Source: JAKORR01 sp964608495 (GTDB lineage: Bacteria > Armatimonadota > Zipacnadia > Zipacnadales > FEN-943). From it: 33,963 bases of DNA. A model generated the notes under the pieces. The model was not told the origin of the DNA. It ran no database searches and saw nothing but the letters and a program-made list of their open reading frames with translations. The position numbers and the translations under genes were made by a program. Positions 16,476-23,680 of the stretch are shown here, one piece after another (within the stretch, counting starts at the first letter, position 1; each line of letters begins with the position of its first letter). The DNA is taken from positions 1 through 33,963 of the forward strand of contig CAZSOQ010000023.1 of NCBI GenBank assembly GCA_964608495.1. The letters are read 5' to 3'.

Positions 16476-16518
16476 TCCCCGGGCGGAGTCTCCCGTCGTG
16501 ACGCGGAGGTGACCGGAC

Positions 16519-19092
16519 GTGACTTTCCCTGCCGCCGTAGTCTGCGCAGTCGTCATCGGTGTCGGCCTGCTCGCCCAGGAGCCGCAGCCGGTGCTCAGCC
16601 TCGACCCGCGGCCCGAGCAGCCATCCTCGCCGGCTGGGCTTCTCGCACCAGGCCTCGACGTTGCCAAGCCCGGCGCCGACACCGGCACGGTGGAGGTCCC
16701 CGGTCTGGGCCACGTCCTCGATCTCTTGTCCGAGCGCTCGGTCCTGAGGCTGGCAACTGCGGGCTCGGCTGATCTCACCGGCGCTCTCACGGTCGAGGCC
16801 TGCGTCTACTGGTCTGTCCCGCCGAAGGAATATGGCGCCTTCGTGGTGCGCAAGTCGGACTCGGGCGCGAAGGACGGCTACTGCCTGCAGATCGCCAAGG
16901 ACGGCAACCTGCGCCTGCAGGTGAACTGGGACCAGGGCCTGAGCAGCCAGGCTCAGGTACCGCTGCGCCAGTGGACCTATGTGGCGGGGGCCTTCGACCC
17001 GGTGACCAAGCGGGCCTGGGTGGCGGTCAACGACCACGTCACGGAGGGCCCGCTGGCCGTGGACGCCATCAAGCCCAGCCAGTGGACGCTGCACATCGGA
17101 GGCACGGGGCACCCCGGTCTGAGCCTCCAGGGCTTCATCGCCCACCTGGCGATCCACGACCGGGCCCTGCCCGCCGAGGCCCTGCAGGCCCACGCCAGGG
17201 AATGGCTGGCCCGGACGCAGGGCGTGGAGCCGCCCGAGCGCCCGGTCCTCCGCTTCATCCACATCGCCGACACGCACATCACCGACGAGTCCTCGGTCTA
17301 CCTGCTCGAGCAGGCGGTGGACCAGATCAACGCGATGAACCCGCGCCCGGACTTCGTGGTCTTCGGCGGCGACCTGAGCAACGCCAGCTCGCGGCAGGAG
17401 CTCGCGCTGTTCCGTAGCTGCGTCGCGCGGCTGCGCGTGCCCTGGTACGCGGTCGTGGGCAACCACGACATGGGCGAGGAGAAGCGGACCTTCGAGGAGG
17501 TACTGGGCCCGCGCAACACCACCTTCGACGCCGGCCCTGTGACGTGTATCGTGCTGGACAGCACCAAGGCCACTGAGGTGACCTTCGGCGGCGGGTTCAC
17601 GGACGACACGCTGGCCTGGCTGGAGGGGACGCTGGCGGACCTGCCGCCCGAGCGCCCGCTGCTGGTCTTCTGCCACCATTGCTTCTACAGCGACCAGCCC
17701 TACGCGCCCCGGCAGAACCTGCTCTGCGATGTCGAGAATCCGCAGGCGGCGCTGGACCTGCTCGAGGGCCGGACGGTGCTGGGCGTCTTCGCCGGCCACG
17801 CCCACATGAACGCCCAGACGATGCGCGGCGAGACGGCCTTCGTGGTGACCGCGGCGCTGAGCCTCACCCGCGCCAACGGGGATCAGGCCAACGCGGGCTT
17901 CCGCGAGGTGACCGTCTACCCCACGCGTATCGAGAGCCGCTACCGCGCTGTGGGAGAGAAGGTACGGACGGGCCGCGCCGTGGCCGCCGTGGTGACGCAG
18001 GCGCCCGGCGAGGAGTTCTCGGGCACCACCCACGAGGTCATCCAGGCGGCCCTTGACCGAGTGGCCCAGCACGGGGGCGGGCTGGTGTTCGTGACCGAGG
18101 GTACCTACGAGATCCGCCGGCCGCTGATCGTGCCGGAGGGCGTGGCGCTGGTCGGCAGGGGGGCGACGCTGGCCCTGCCGCCCCTGCCCTCGACCCGCAC
18201 CTCGGAGGCCGCGCAGAAGGGCGCCACGCGGTTGCCCGTGGAGAGCACGGCGGGCTTCCAGACGGGGATGGCCATCGAGGTGCAGGCCGAAGCGAACAAG
18301 CTGCCCTACTTCGCGCGGGGGCTGCAGGCGGCGGGCGACGGGGTGCTGGAGCTGTCGGGCGAGCTGCCCGCGGACGTGCCGGCGGGCACGCAGGTGGTGC
18401 AGGCCTGGAACCTCCTGGCGCCTGAGAGCCACACGCAGATCGTGGGCTTGCGGCTGATCGGCAACCGCGAGCAGTCGGTGCGGCCGCTCAACCATGTCAC
18501 CCATTGCGGCATCTACGCCAGCGGGCCCTACCCGTACGACAACCGGGGTCCCGCCAGGCCCAGGGAGCACCTGCGGGTCACCGACTGCGAGATCAGCGGC
18601 TTCCACCACCGGGGGATCGCCTTGTACAACGTGGCCTACGCGCTGGTGAGCGGCTGTCGGGTAGTGGGCAACGGGGCCGAGGCCGTGGACTTCGACCACT
18701 ACTGCCACGACTGCGTGGCGGTGGGCAACCACCTGGAGGACTGCCCGGTGGGGGTGGAGTGCAACGACGTGCGGAGCTGCACGGTGACGGGCAACCGCAT
18801 CGTCCGTTGCGCGCACGGCGTCAACATCTGGGAGTGGTTCCCCTCGCCGGTCGTCAACTCGGACAACCTGGTCGCGGGGAACGAGTTCGAGGGCTGCGAG
18901 ACCGCCGTGCACTGCGGCGAGGGAGCGGAGTACAACCACGTGGCGGGCAACCGGTTCACGGGCAGCACCAGGCGGGACCTGGGGGTGAGCGGCAAGGCGA
19001 ACGCCTTCGTGGGCAACAGCCTCTCGACCGATCTGGACGCGGGGGCCTTGCCCGAGGGCTCCCTGGCGGCGCAGAATCAGGAGCCGCGGTAG
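16519..19092 (+). CDS. secreted LamG - metallophosphoesterase - beta-helix protein
   Basis: An 857-residue multidomain exported protein. Residues 1-19 are a signal peptide. About 70-230 is a concanavalin/LamG-like sandwich (LTVEACVYWSV ... WTYVAGAFDP ... HIGGTGHPG). About 243-460 is a calcineurin-like phosphoesterase with all metal ligands visible: Asp251 and His253 (ADTHI), Asp285 (GGDLS), Asn315-His316 (GNHDM), His386 (FCHH), His427 and His429 (GHAHM). From about 500 to 840 follows a right-handed beta-helix starting with THEVIQAALDRVAQHGGGLVFV and containing repeated turns such as VTGNRIVRCAHGVNIW. The start is GTG, chosen for GGAGGTGA at 16505-16512 with 6-nt spacing and for the signal peptide. 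It may remove phosphate or act on phosphodiesters while bound to a polymer; the substrate is unknown. It is monocistronic on the available evidence. Confidence 0.87.
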   Translation: MTFPAAVVCAVVIGVGLLAQEPQPVLSLDPRPEQPSSPAGLLAPGLDVAKPGADTGTVEVPGLGHVLDLLSERSVLRLATAGSADLTGALTVEACVYWSVPPKEYGAFVVRKSDSGAKDGYCLQIAKDGNLRLQVNWDQGLSSQAQVPLRQWTYVAGAFDPVTKRAWVAVNDHVTEGPLAVDAIKPSQWTLHIGGTGHPGLSLQGFIAHLAIHDRALPAEALQAHAREWLARTQGVEPPERPVLRFIHIADTHITDESSVYLLEQAVDQINAMNPRPDFVVFGGDLSNASSRQELALFRSCVARLRVPWYAVVGNHDMGEEKRTFEEVLGPRNTTFDAGPVTCIVLDSTKATEVTFGGGFTDDTLAWLEGTLADLPPERPLLVFCHHCFYSDQPYAPRQNLLCDVENPQAALDLLEGRTVLGVFAGHAHMNAQTMRGETAFVVTAALSLTRANGDQANAGFREVTVYPTRIESRYRAVGEKVRTGRAVAAVVTQAPGEEFSGTTHEVIQAALDRVAQHGGGLVFVTEGTYEIRRPLIVPEGVALVGRGATLALPPLPSTRTSEAAQKGATRLPVESTAGFQTGMAIEVQAEANKLPYFARGLQAAGDGVLELSGELPADVPAGTQVVQAWNLLAPESHTQIVGLRLIGNREQSVRPLNHVTHCGIYASGPYPYDNRGPARPREHLRVTDCEISGFHHRGIALYNVAYALVSGCRVVGNGAEAVDFDHYCHDCVAVGNHLEDCPVGVECNDVRSCTVTGNRIVRCAHGVNIWEWFPSPVVNSDNLVAGNEFEGCETAVHCGEGAEYNHVAGNRFTGSTRRDLGVSGKANAFVGNSLSTDLDAGALPEGSLAAQNQEPR

Positions 19093-19196
19093 AGGCGGTT
19101 CAGGCTGCCGGGCGGGCGGTCGAGTTGCAGGACTAGGCCGGCGGCGAAAGGGTAACCTGAGAGCAAAAGGTAATCTTGTTACGGGTGTGATGCCCG

Positions 19197-19688
19197 GTGC
19201 TATACTCAGACAGGGTGCTCGAGCATTTCCGCCACCCGCGGAACATGGGCGAGATCGAGAACGCCGACGGGGTCGGCGAGGTGGGCAACCCCGTGTGCGG
19301 GGACATGATGCGGCTCAGCATCGAGGTGGATCCGGAGACCGACCGCATCGTGGACGTGCGGTTCCAGACCTTCGGGTGCGGCGCCGCGATAGCGACCAGC
19401 TCCATCATCACGGAGCTGGTGAAGGGCAAGACCGTGCGCGAGGCGCTGGAGGTCAGCAACAGGACGGTGGTGGAGGAGCTTGGGGGCCTCCCGCCGGTGA
19501 AGATGCACTGCTCGCTGCTGGCCGAGCAGGGGCTGGTGGCGGCGCTGCAGGACTACTACCGGCGGCATCCGGAGAAGACTCCGCCGCCGGAGCTGGAGGA
19601 GAAGGCGCGGCGTCTGGAGAAGGTTGATCCCCACGCGCCGGCGGGTGAGGGCGGCGACGTCGAAGAGCAGGGGGCAGAAGCAGAGTGA
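19197..19688 (+). CDS. NifU/IscU-type Fe-S cluster scaffold protein
   Basis: A 163-residue scaffold for building Fe-S clusters. Three conserved cysteines are present: Cys34 in GNPVCGD, Cys61 in FGCGAAIA and Cys105 in KMHCS, plus the usual Asp36. The N-terminus YSDRVLEHFRHPRNMGEI is typical. Residues 1-125 are the full IscU-type domain; 126-163 is a charged, Pro/Glu-rich tail with no recognised domain, and there is no C-terminal Nfu module or cysteine desulfurase nearby. The start is GTG 19197, picked because the family's YSD follows; no strong ribosome site precedes it. Its TGA overlaps the GTG of the next gene by 4 nt, so the scaffold and the Cys-rich MetV-like protein are made together, which suggests that the latter is a client. 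Confidence 0.92.
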   Translation: MLYSDRVLEHFRHPRNMGEIENADGVGEVGNPVCGDMMRLSIEVDPETDRIVDVRFQTFGCGAAIATSSIITELVKGKTVREALEVSNRTVVEELGGLPPVKMHCSLLAEQGLVAALQDYYRRHPEKTPPPELEEKARRLEKVDPHAPAGEGGDVEEQGAEAE

Positions 19689-20377
19689 CGATCACCGAAC
19701 AGAAGCAGCTCGAGGAAGTCCTGGAGCATCTGGCAGGGCTGCAGCGCATCTTCATCATGGGCTGCGGCGACTGTGCCACCGTGTGCCAGACCGGCGGCGA
19801 GTACGAGGTGGAGGAGCTGCGCAAGCGCCTGGAAGAGGCGGGCAAGGAAGTGGTGGGCACCGCGATCCCGGAGACGGCCTGCGAGGTGCTCGTGGTCAAG
19901 CGCGAGCTGCGGCGGCACCGCGAGGAAGTCGAGAAGGCGGACGCCTTCGTGTCGCTGGCCTGCGGGTCGGGCGTGCAGGCCCTGGCGTCGGCTGTGGGCA
20001 AGCCCGTCATCGCGGGCTGCAACACGCTCTTCATCGGCGTCACGCCGCGGGCGGGCCAGCACTATGAGTGGTGCTCGGCGTGCACTGAGTGCGTCGTGGA
20101 TCAGTACGGTGGCATCTGCCCGATCACGCGTTGCCCGAAGGGGCAGGTGCACGGTCCTTGCGGCGGGACCGACAACGGCAAGTGCGAGGTGGACCCGGAG
20201 CAGGACTGCGTGTGGACGCTCATCAAGCAGCAGGCCGACGAGCGGCCGGGGCTGTGGGAGGCCATCGAGGGGCGGATGGTGGAGCCTCGCGACCACGGCA
20301 GGGCACGGCGGCCGCGGCAGAGGGTGTATGAGCCCCGACGGGCGGGCCTGAGCGCATCTAGGCACGCCAAGGAGTAG
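19685..20377 (+). CDS. MTHFR C-terminal / MetV-like zinc or Fe-S protein
   Basis: A 230-residue cysteine-rich protein of the methylenetetrahydrofolate reductase C-terminal family (PF12225), the MetV type found in acetogens and other anaerobes beside MetF. Cysteines visible: 27, 30 and 34 in GCGDCATVC; 66 (ETACEV); 93 (LACGSG); 112 (AGCNT); and a dense set at 130, 133, 136, 145, 150, 159, 167 and 175, including CPITRCPKG and GPCGG. These can hold Fe-S clusters or zinc. MetV links reduction of methylene-folate to electron donors. No MetF gene adjoins it here; the only partner is the overlapping NifU-like gene. The last 40 residues are Arg-rich and unlike the family. Start GTG 19685 overlaps the NifU stop by 4 nt with AGGGGG upstream. 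The link to methionine synthesis is an inference from family and context. Confidence 0.88.
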   Translation: MTITEQKQLEEVLEHLAGLQRIFIMGCGDCATVCQTGGEYEVEELRKRLEEAGKEVVGTAIPETACEVLVVKRELRRHREEVEKADAFVSLACGSGVQALASAVGKPVIAGCNTLFIGVTPRAGQHYEWCSACTECVVDQYGGICPITRCPKGQVHGPCGGTDNGKCEVDPEQDCVWTLIKQQADERPGLWEAIEGRMVEPRDHGRARRPRQRVYEPRRAGLSASRHAKE

Positions 20378-20503
20378 GCGCGCGACCGTCTGGCATAAGC
20401 CCTCACCAGCGGAGGGCCCCAGTTGCCCCGGCGCGCAAATCGCGCCAGGCTTCCACGTAAGGCGGCGCGTCCTTGAGGCCCTGAGGCGGCAGGGCGTGCT
20501 CCC

Positions 20504-20527
20504 TGTAGGAGCCGGCTTCGCCGGCGG
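20504..20527 (+). repeat. REP-like palindromic element with GTAG head
   Basis: The run TGTAGGAGCCGGCTTCGCC, followed by GGCG, contains a 6-bp hairpin GCCGGC-TTC-GCCGGC directly after GTAGGA. A 5' GTAG followed by a short GC palindrome is the signature of REP elements mobilised by RAYT transposases. It lies in the 207-bp space between the convergent MetV-like and membrane genes, where such elements usually sit. I saw no second copy in this window and no RAYT gene. It could instead just be a weak bidirectional terminator. Confidence 0.45.
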
Positions 20528-20584
20528 TGGTGCTTTTGTGCGGCGCTTCGGGCTGTCCGGCCTTCCGGGAAGGGGTTGGGGTGG

Positions 20585-22498
20585 TCAGAAGGCCGGGAAG
20601 ATGTTGTGGCCGGTCAGGCCGGTGAAGGCATCCACGGCGACCCAGAAGGCCGCCGCGAGGAACTCGCCGACCACCAGGCCGATGAACAGCGGACGGAGCG
20701 CGCGGTAGAGCCTGAACCCCCCGTACTTCTGGACCGCCAGCTTGACCAGCCACGCCACGAAGATCGAGAACCACATCACGCCCATGGTGAAGGTGGACCC
20801 CATGACGTAGCCGAGGGGATGGAGGGGCCACCAGAGGAAGCTGCGCTGCAGCCAGGCCAGCAGGGCCATGAGGCCGGCGCCGAACAGGGCGCAGGTGACC
20901 GCGGCCCAGTCGCGTTCCACCCCGCCGAGGATCGTGCTCTGCAGGCGGCGGAAGGGCCACAGGGGGCCGTTGCGCATGTACCAGTCGTCGAGCGAGACGG
21001 CGCCGTGGCCGTAGATGGTGGTGAGCGCGGACCAGTAAGCCACCGGGAGGGCGACCGCGACGGCCAGGGCGATGCCCCAGTAGACCCAGCGCTGCTCCAC
21101 GCCCACTTCCTCGGCCAAGCGGTAGGCCTGGAGAAGGTAGGGCATGAGGATGGTCTGCTGCTCGAACATGAAGATCATCTCGGGGAAGGCGAGGACGGTG
21201 AGGTTGCGGGCGCCCAGGGCCTTGTAGCCGAAGCCGCGGACGAGCACGTCCTGGGGCAGGAAGGAGCACTCGACGAAGAGCACGCCGGCGGCGGCCACCG
21301 CGCGACTGAGCACCAGGGAGACGACGAGATACAGCAGCAGGAAGGCGAGGGCCCAGGTGAGCTGCATGCCCGCCGCGAGGAGCCAGAGGGTGAGGCCGAC
21401 CAGCGCGGCGCCGAGGAGCAGCAGCGAGCGGCGGATCTCGCGGTCGGTGGCGAGGCGCCTGACGACGGGCAGGAGGGCAAGGGCGGCGACGACGAAGAAG
21501 GCCCCCACCTCCTGGTAGCGGCCGTAGAGCCCCGAGGGTATGGACGTGCCGCCGGCGCCGGCGTAGCCGAGGGAGGCGAAGACAAGGCGCTGGAGGGCCC
21601 AGAACCAGTGGAAGAACCAGAAGCTGAAGGCCACCTCGCTGGTGAGGACGTAGCTGACGCCGATGACCGAGGGGAGGATGTAGAGCGTCTCGGAGGCGAG
21701 GGCGTTCCAGGGCCGGGCCTGGAGGGGCGCGCCGATGGGAAGAGCCTGGACGTTGATCACCGGCACCTGGGGCGTGTAGAGGTGCAGGGAGTTAAGGGAG
21801 TGGAAGACGAAGACCAGGCTCACGCCGGTCCATAGCAGGCCCGAGCCCAGGCGGCCGGTGAGCTCGGCGCGAAGGTCGCCGCCCGAGGACGACGGACGAA
21901 GGGCCGAGCCGCCCGGGGCGGCCTGCAGGAGGGCGATGGGTATCTGGACGAGCGGGAAGACGAGCTTCTCGTGATCGCCCCACTGCCGGCGCAGGGCCGC
22001 GGACAGCGAGCCGACGGCGATGAGAATCAGCACGGCGAAGAGAGTCCAGGCGGCTACCGGCAGGGCCCAGACCCGCCACGGCAGGGGTGCGCCGGGCCGC
22101 AGGCCGTCGTAGAAGTGGCTGATGGCCGCGCGGTCGTGCGGGCCGAACCACTCGGGGATGAAGCGGCCGAAGGTCTGCTCCCATTTGTTCTCGGGCGTGG
22201 CGAAGCCGGTCGGCGCGATGGTCACGGAGAAGAGGTAGCCGACGAAACCGCTCGAGGGCAGGGCACTGACGGCCAGCAGCAGGGCGAAGACGTAGGCGAT
22301 GGCGCGAGGCGGGCAGGCCAAGTGCAGCCTACGCAGGGCCGGGGCGAGCACGTAGGCCAGGAGGACCAGGGCGACGAGGGGGGCGATGGGCAGGTGGGAG
22401 TAGGCAAGACGGGAGCCGCGCAGGTACAAGTCTGAGTAGGGCACCAGCGCGCTCAGGCCCGCGACGAGCAGCAGGGCAAAGGCCAAGGCGATGAACAT
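20585..22498 (-). CDS. polytopic membrane protein, DUF6785/DUF6784-like (paralogue 2)
   Basis: A 637-residue integral membrane protein with a dozen or more hydrophobic segments, clearly homologous to the protein at 8547-10520. Shared landmarks are FATPENKWEQTF at 99-110, HFYDG at 128-132, DHEKLVFPLVQIP at 175-187, and a C-terminal FIGLVVGEFLAAAFWV segment. It lacks the basic N-terminal extension of paralogue 1. It is the last gene of a six- or seven-gene minus-strand carbohydrate cluster, 137 bp after the UroD-like gene, and may be the uptake system or a membrane receptor for that cluster. No solute-binding or ATPase partner is present, so if it is a transporter it is a single-component one. 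Start 22498 has only a weak ribosome site. Function unproven. Confidence 0.82.
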   Translation of the reverse strand: MFIALAFALLLVAGLSALVPYSDLYLRGSRLAYSHLPIAPLVALVLLAYVLAPALRRLHLACPPRAIAYVFALLLAVSALPSSGFVGYLFSVTIAPTGFATPENKWEQTFGRFIPEWFGPHDRAAISHFYDGLRPGAPLPWRVWALPVAAWTLFAVLILIAVGSLSAALRRQWGDHEKLVFPLVQIPIALLQAAPGGSALRPSSSGGDLRAELTGRLGSGLLWTGVSLVFVFHSLNSLHLYTPQVPVINVQALPIGAPLQARPWNALASETLYILPSVIGVSYVLTSEVAFSFWFFHWFWALQRLVFASLGYAGAGGTSIPSGLYGRYQEVGAFFVVAALALLPVVRRLATDREIRRSLLLLGAALVGLTLWLLAAGMQLTWALAFLLLYLVVSLVLSRAVAAAGVLFVECSFLPQDVLVRGFGYKALGARNLTVLAFPEMIFMFEQQTILMPYLLQAYRLAEEVGVEQRWVYWGIALAVAVALPVAYWSALTTIYGHGAVSLDDWYMRNGPLWPFRRLQSTILGGVERDWAAVTCALFGAGLMALLAWLQRSFLWWPLHPLGYVMGSTFTMGVMWFSIFVAWLVKLAVQKYGGFRLYRALRPLFIGLVVGEFLAAAFWVAVDAFTGLTGHNIFPAF

Positions 22499-22635
22499 GA
22501 CTCACGCCCGTAAGACCGAGCAGCGGCGGCGCGCCGCGTCTCGGGAGCGTCAGGCGGCCTGGGGTTCGCCGGGATCGGGCCGCAGGCCTGCCGGTGCGGC
22601 GGCACGGGAGCGACACCAGACCGTGCGCGCCGCGC

Positions 22636-23637
22636 CTACAGGTACCGGCCCTCGGCGACGAAGACCTCGTAGCCCCAGTGCTGCCAGAGAGGGTCGCAGC
22701 CGATGGAGTGGTTGTCCGGGTAGTCCTTGGCGATGAAGCCGCCGCCCTTGCCGGCGAGCAGGCGAAGCATCTCACGCGCACGAGACTGGATGAGGTCCTT
22801 GTCGCCGCTGGGAAGGATCCTCTGGATGTCCACGGGGCACCAGAAGGTGGTGCGGCCGGAGAAATCGGCAAGGAACTCCAGGCCGCTCAGCTCGGGCTGG
22901 TCCAACTGGACGACGTCCATGCCCAGGTCCACGAGGGTCGGAAGGATGTCCTTGATGTAGCCGCAGGAGTGCATCCAGACGGTGAGGCCGCGGGCGTGGG
23001 CGTGCTCGATGAGGCGCTGAAAGTCGGGCTTGAAGAGGTCGTGCCACATGCGCGGGCTCACCAGGAGGCGATCCTCGGTGCCCCAGTCCTCGCAGTAGAC
23101 GACCCCGTCGGCGCCCAGGTCGGCGTAGATGTCCACCTGGGCCAGCACCAGGTCGTTGACCAGGCGGTTCAGGCGGCGCACCTGCTCCGGGGCCTCGGCG
23201 CAGTCGAGCAGGTACTGCTCCATACGGCGCAGGTAACGGGCCTGGTTGAAGGCGCAGCCGGCGACGCCGCCCAGCAGGTAGCGGTCGGCGTGCTGCTCGC
23301 GCACCTGCTCGATGTGCTGGTACCGAGCGGGATCGTCGAGGGTCGGAGGCTTGTAGGTGCCCAGGTCTTCCCACGTCTGGATGGGTGCCACCTGCACCTC
23401 GCCGCCCGTCGTCTTGCCCCTGATGCGACGCCAGAAGCAGCCCCACTCGTCGGTGTGGGTCTCGCCTCCGGCGCCGTCGTCCTGCCAGCCCGTGGCGCGG
23501 GAGTTCGGGTCCGCGGCGGGGCCGGCGCCGACGACATCGCAGATACGCGGCGCACCCTCGTAGGCGCTGTACGTCAGCCCGATGCGCTCCGGGTGGTTGT
23601 AGGCCAGGACGCGGCGGATTATCTCGCGCGAGGTCAT
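22636..23637 (-). CDS. uroporphyrinogen decarboxylase (URO-D)-superfamily protein, methyltransferase-like
   Basis: A 333-residue cytosolic TIM-barrel protein of the URO-D superfamily. It carries the zinc-type signature WMHSCG with His223 and Cys225, seen in the corrinoid methyltransferases MtaA/MtbA/CmuA. It lacks the N-terminal residues expected of a true HemE porphyrin site. Other landmarks are CEDWG at 182-186 and DVVQLDQPEL at 241-250. Such proteins are abundant and mostly uncharacterised in Planctomycetota/Armatimonadota glycan loci. Its place between a GH-like gene (43 bp upstream) and the membrane paralogue makes a role in demethylating or handling a methylated sugar or phenolic possible. 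No corrinoid protein gene is present, so the methyl-transfer idea is only a hypothesis. Start 23637 has GGAG at about 8 nt. Confidence 0.85.
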   Translation of the reverse strand: MTSREIIRRVLAYNHPERIGLTYSAYEGAPRICDVVGAGPAADPNSRATGWQDDGAGGETHTDEWGCFWRRIRGKTTGGEVQVAPIQTWEDLGTYKPPTLDDPARYQHIEQVREQHADRYLLGGVAGCAFNQARYLRRMEQYLLDCAEAPEQVRRLNRLVNDLVLAQVDIYADLGADGVVYCEDWGTEDRLLVSPRMWHDLFKPDFQRLIEHAHARGLTVWMHSCGYIKDILPTLVDLGMDVVQLDQPELSGLEFLADFSGRTTFWCPVDIQRILPSGDKDLIQSRAREMLRLLAGKGGGFIAKDYPDNHSIGCDPLWQHWGYEVFVAEGRYL

Positions 23638-23680
23638 GGTTCGGTCTCCGTCCTCCAGGTTTGCTGCGGCAGGCGCCGCG

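Noticed and set aside
16279..18939. An 886-codon open frame on the minus strand opposite the LamG-phosphoesterase gene
   Set aside because: Its product is full of Arg, His, Val and Gly with no domain, and it is the reverse of a gene with complete metal motifs. High third-position GC produces such frames.
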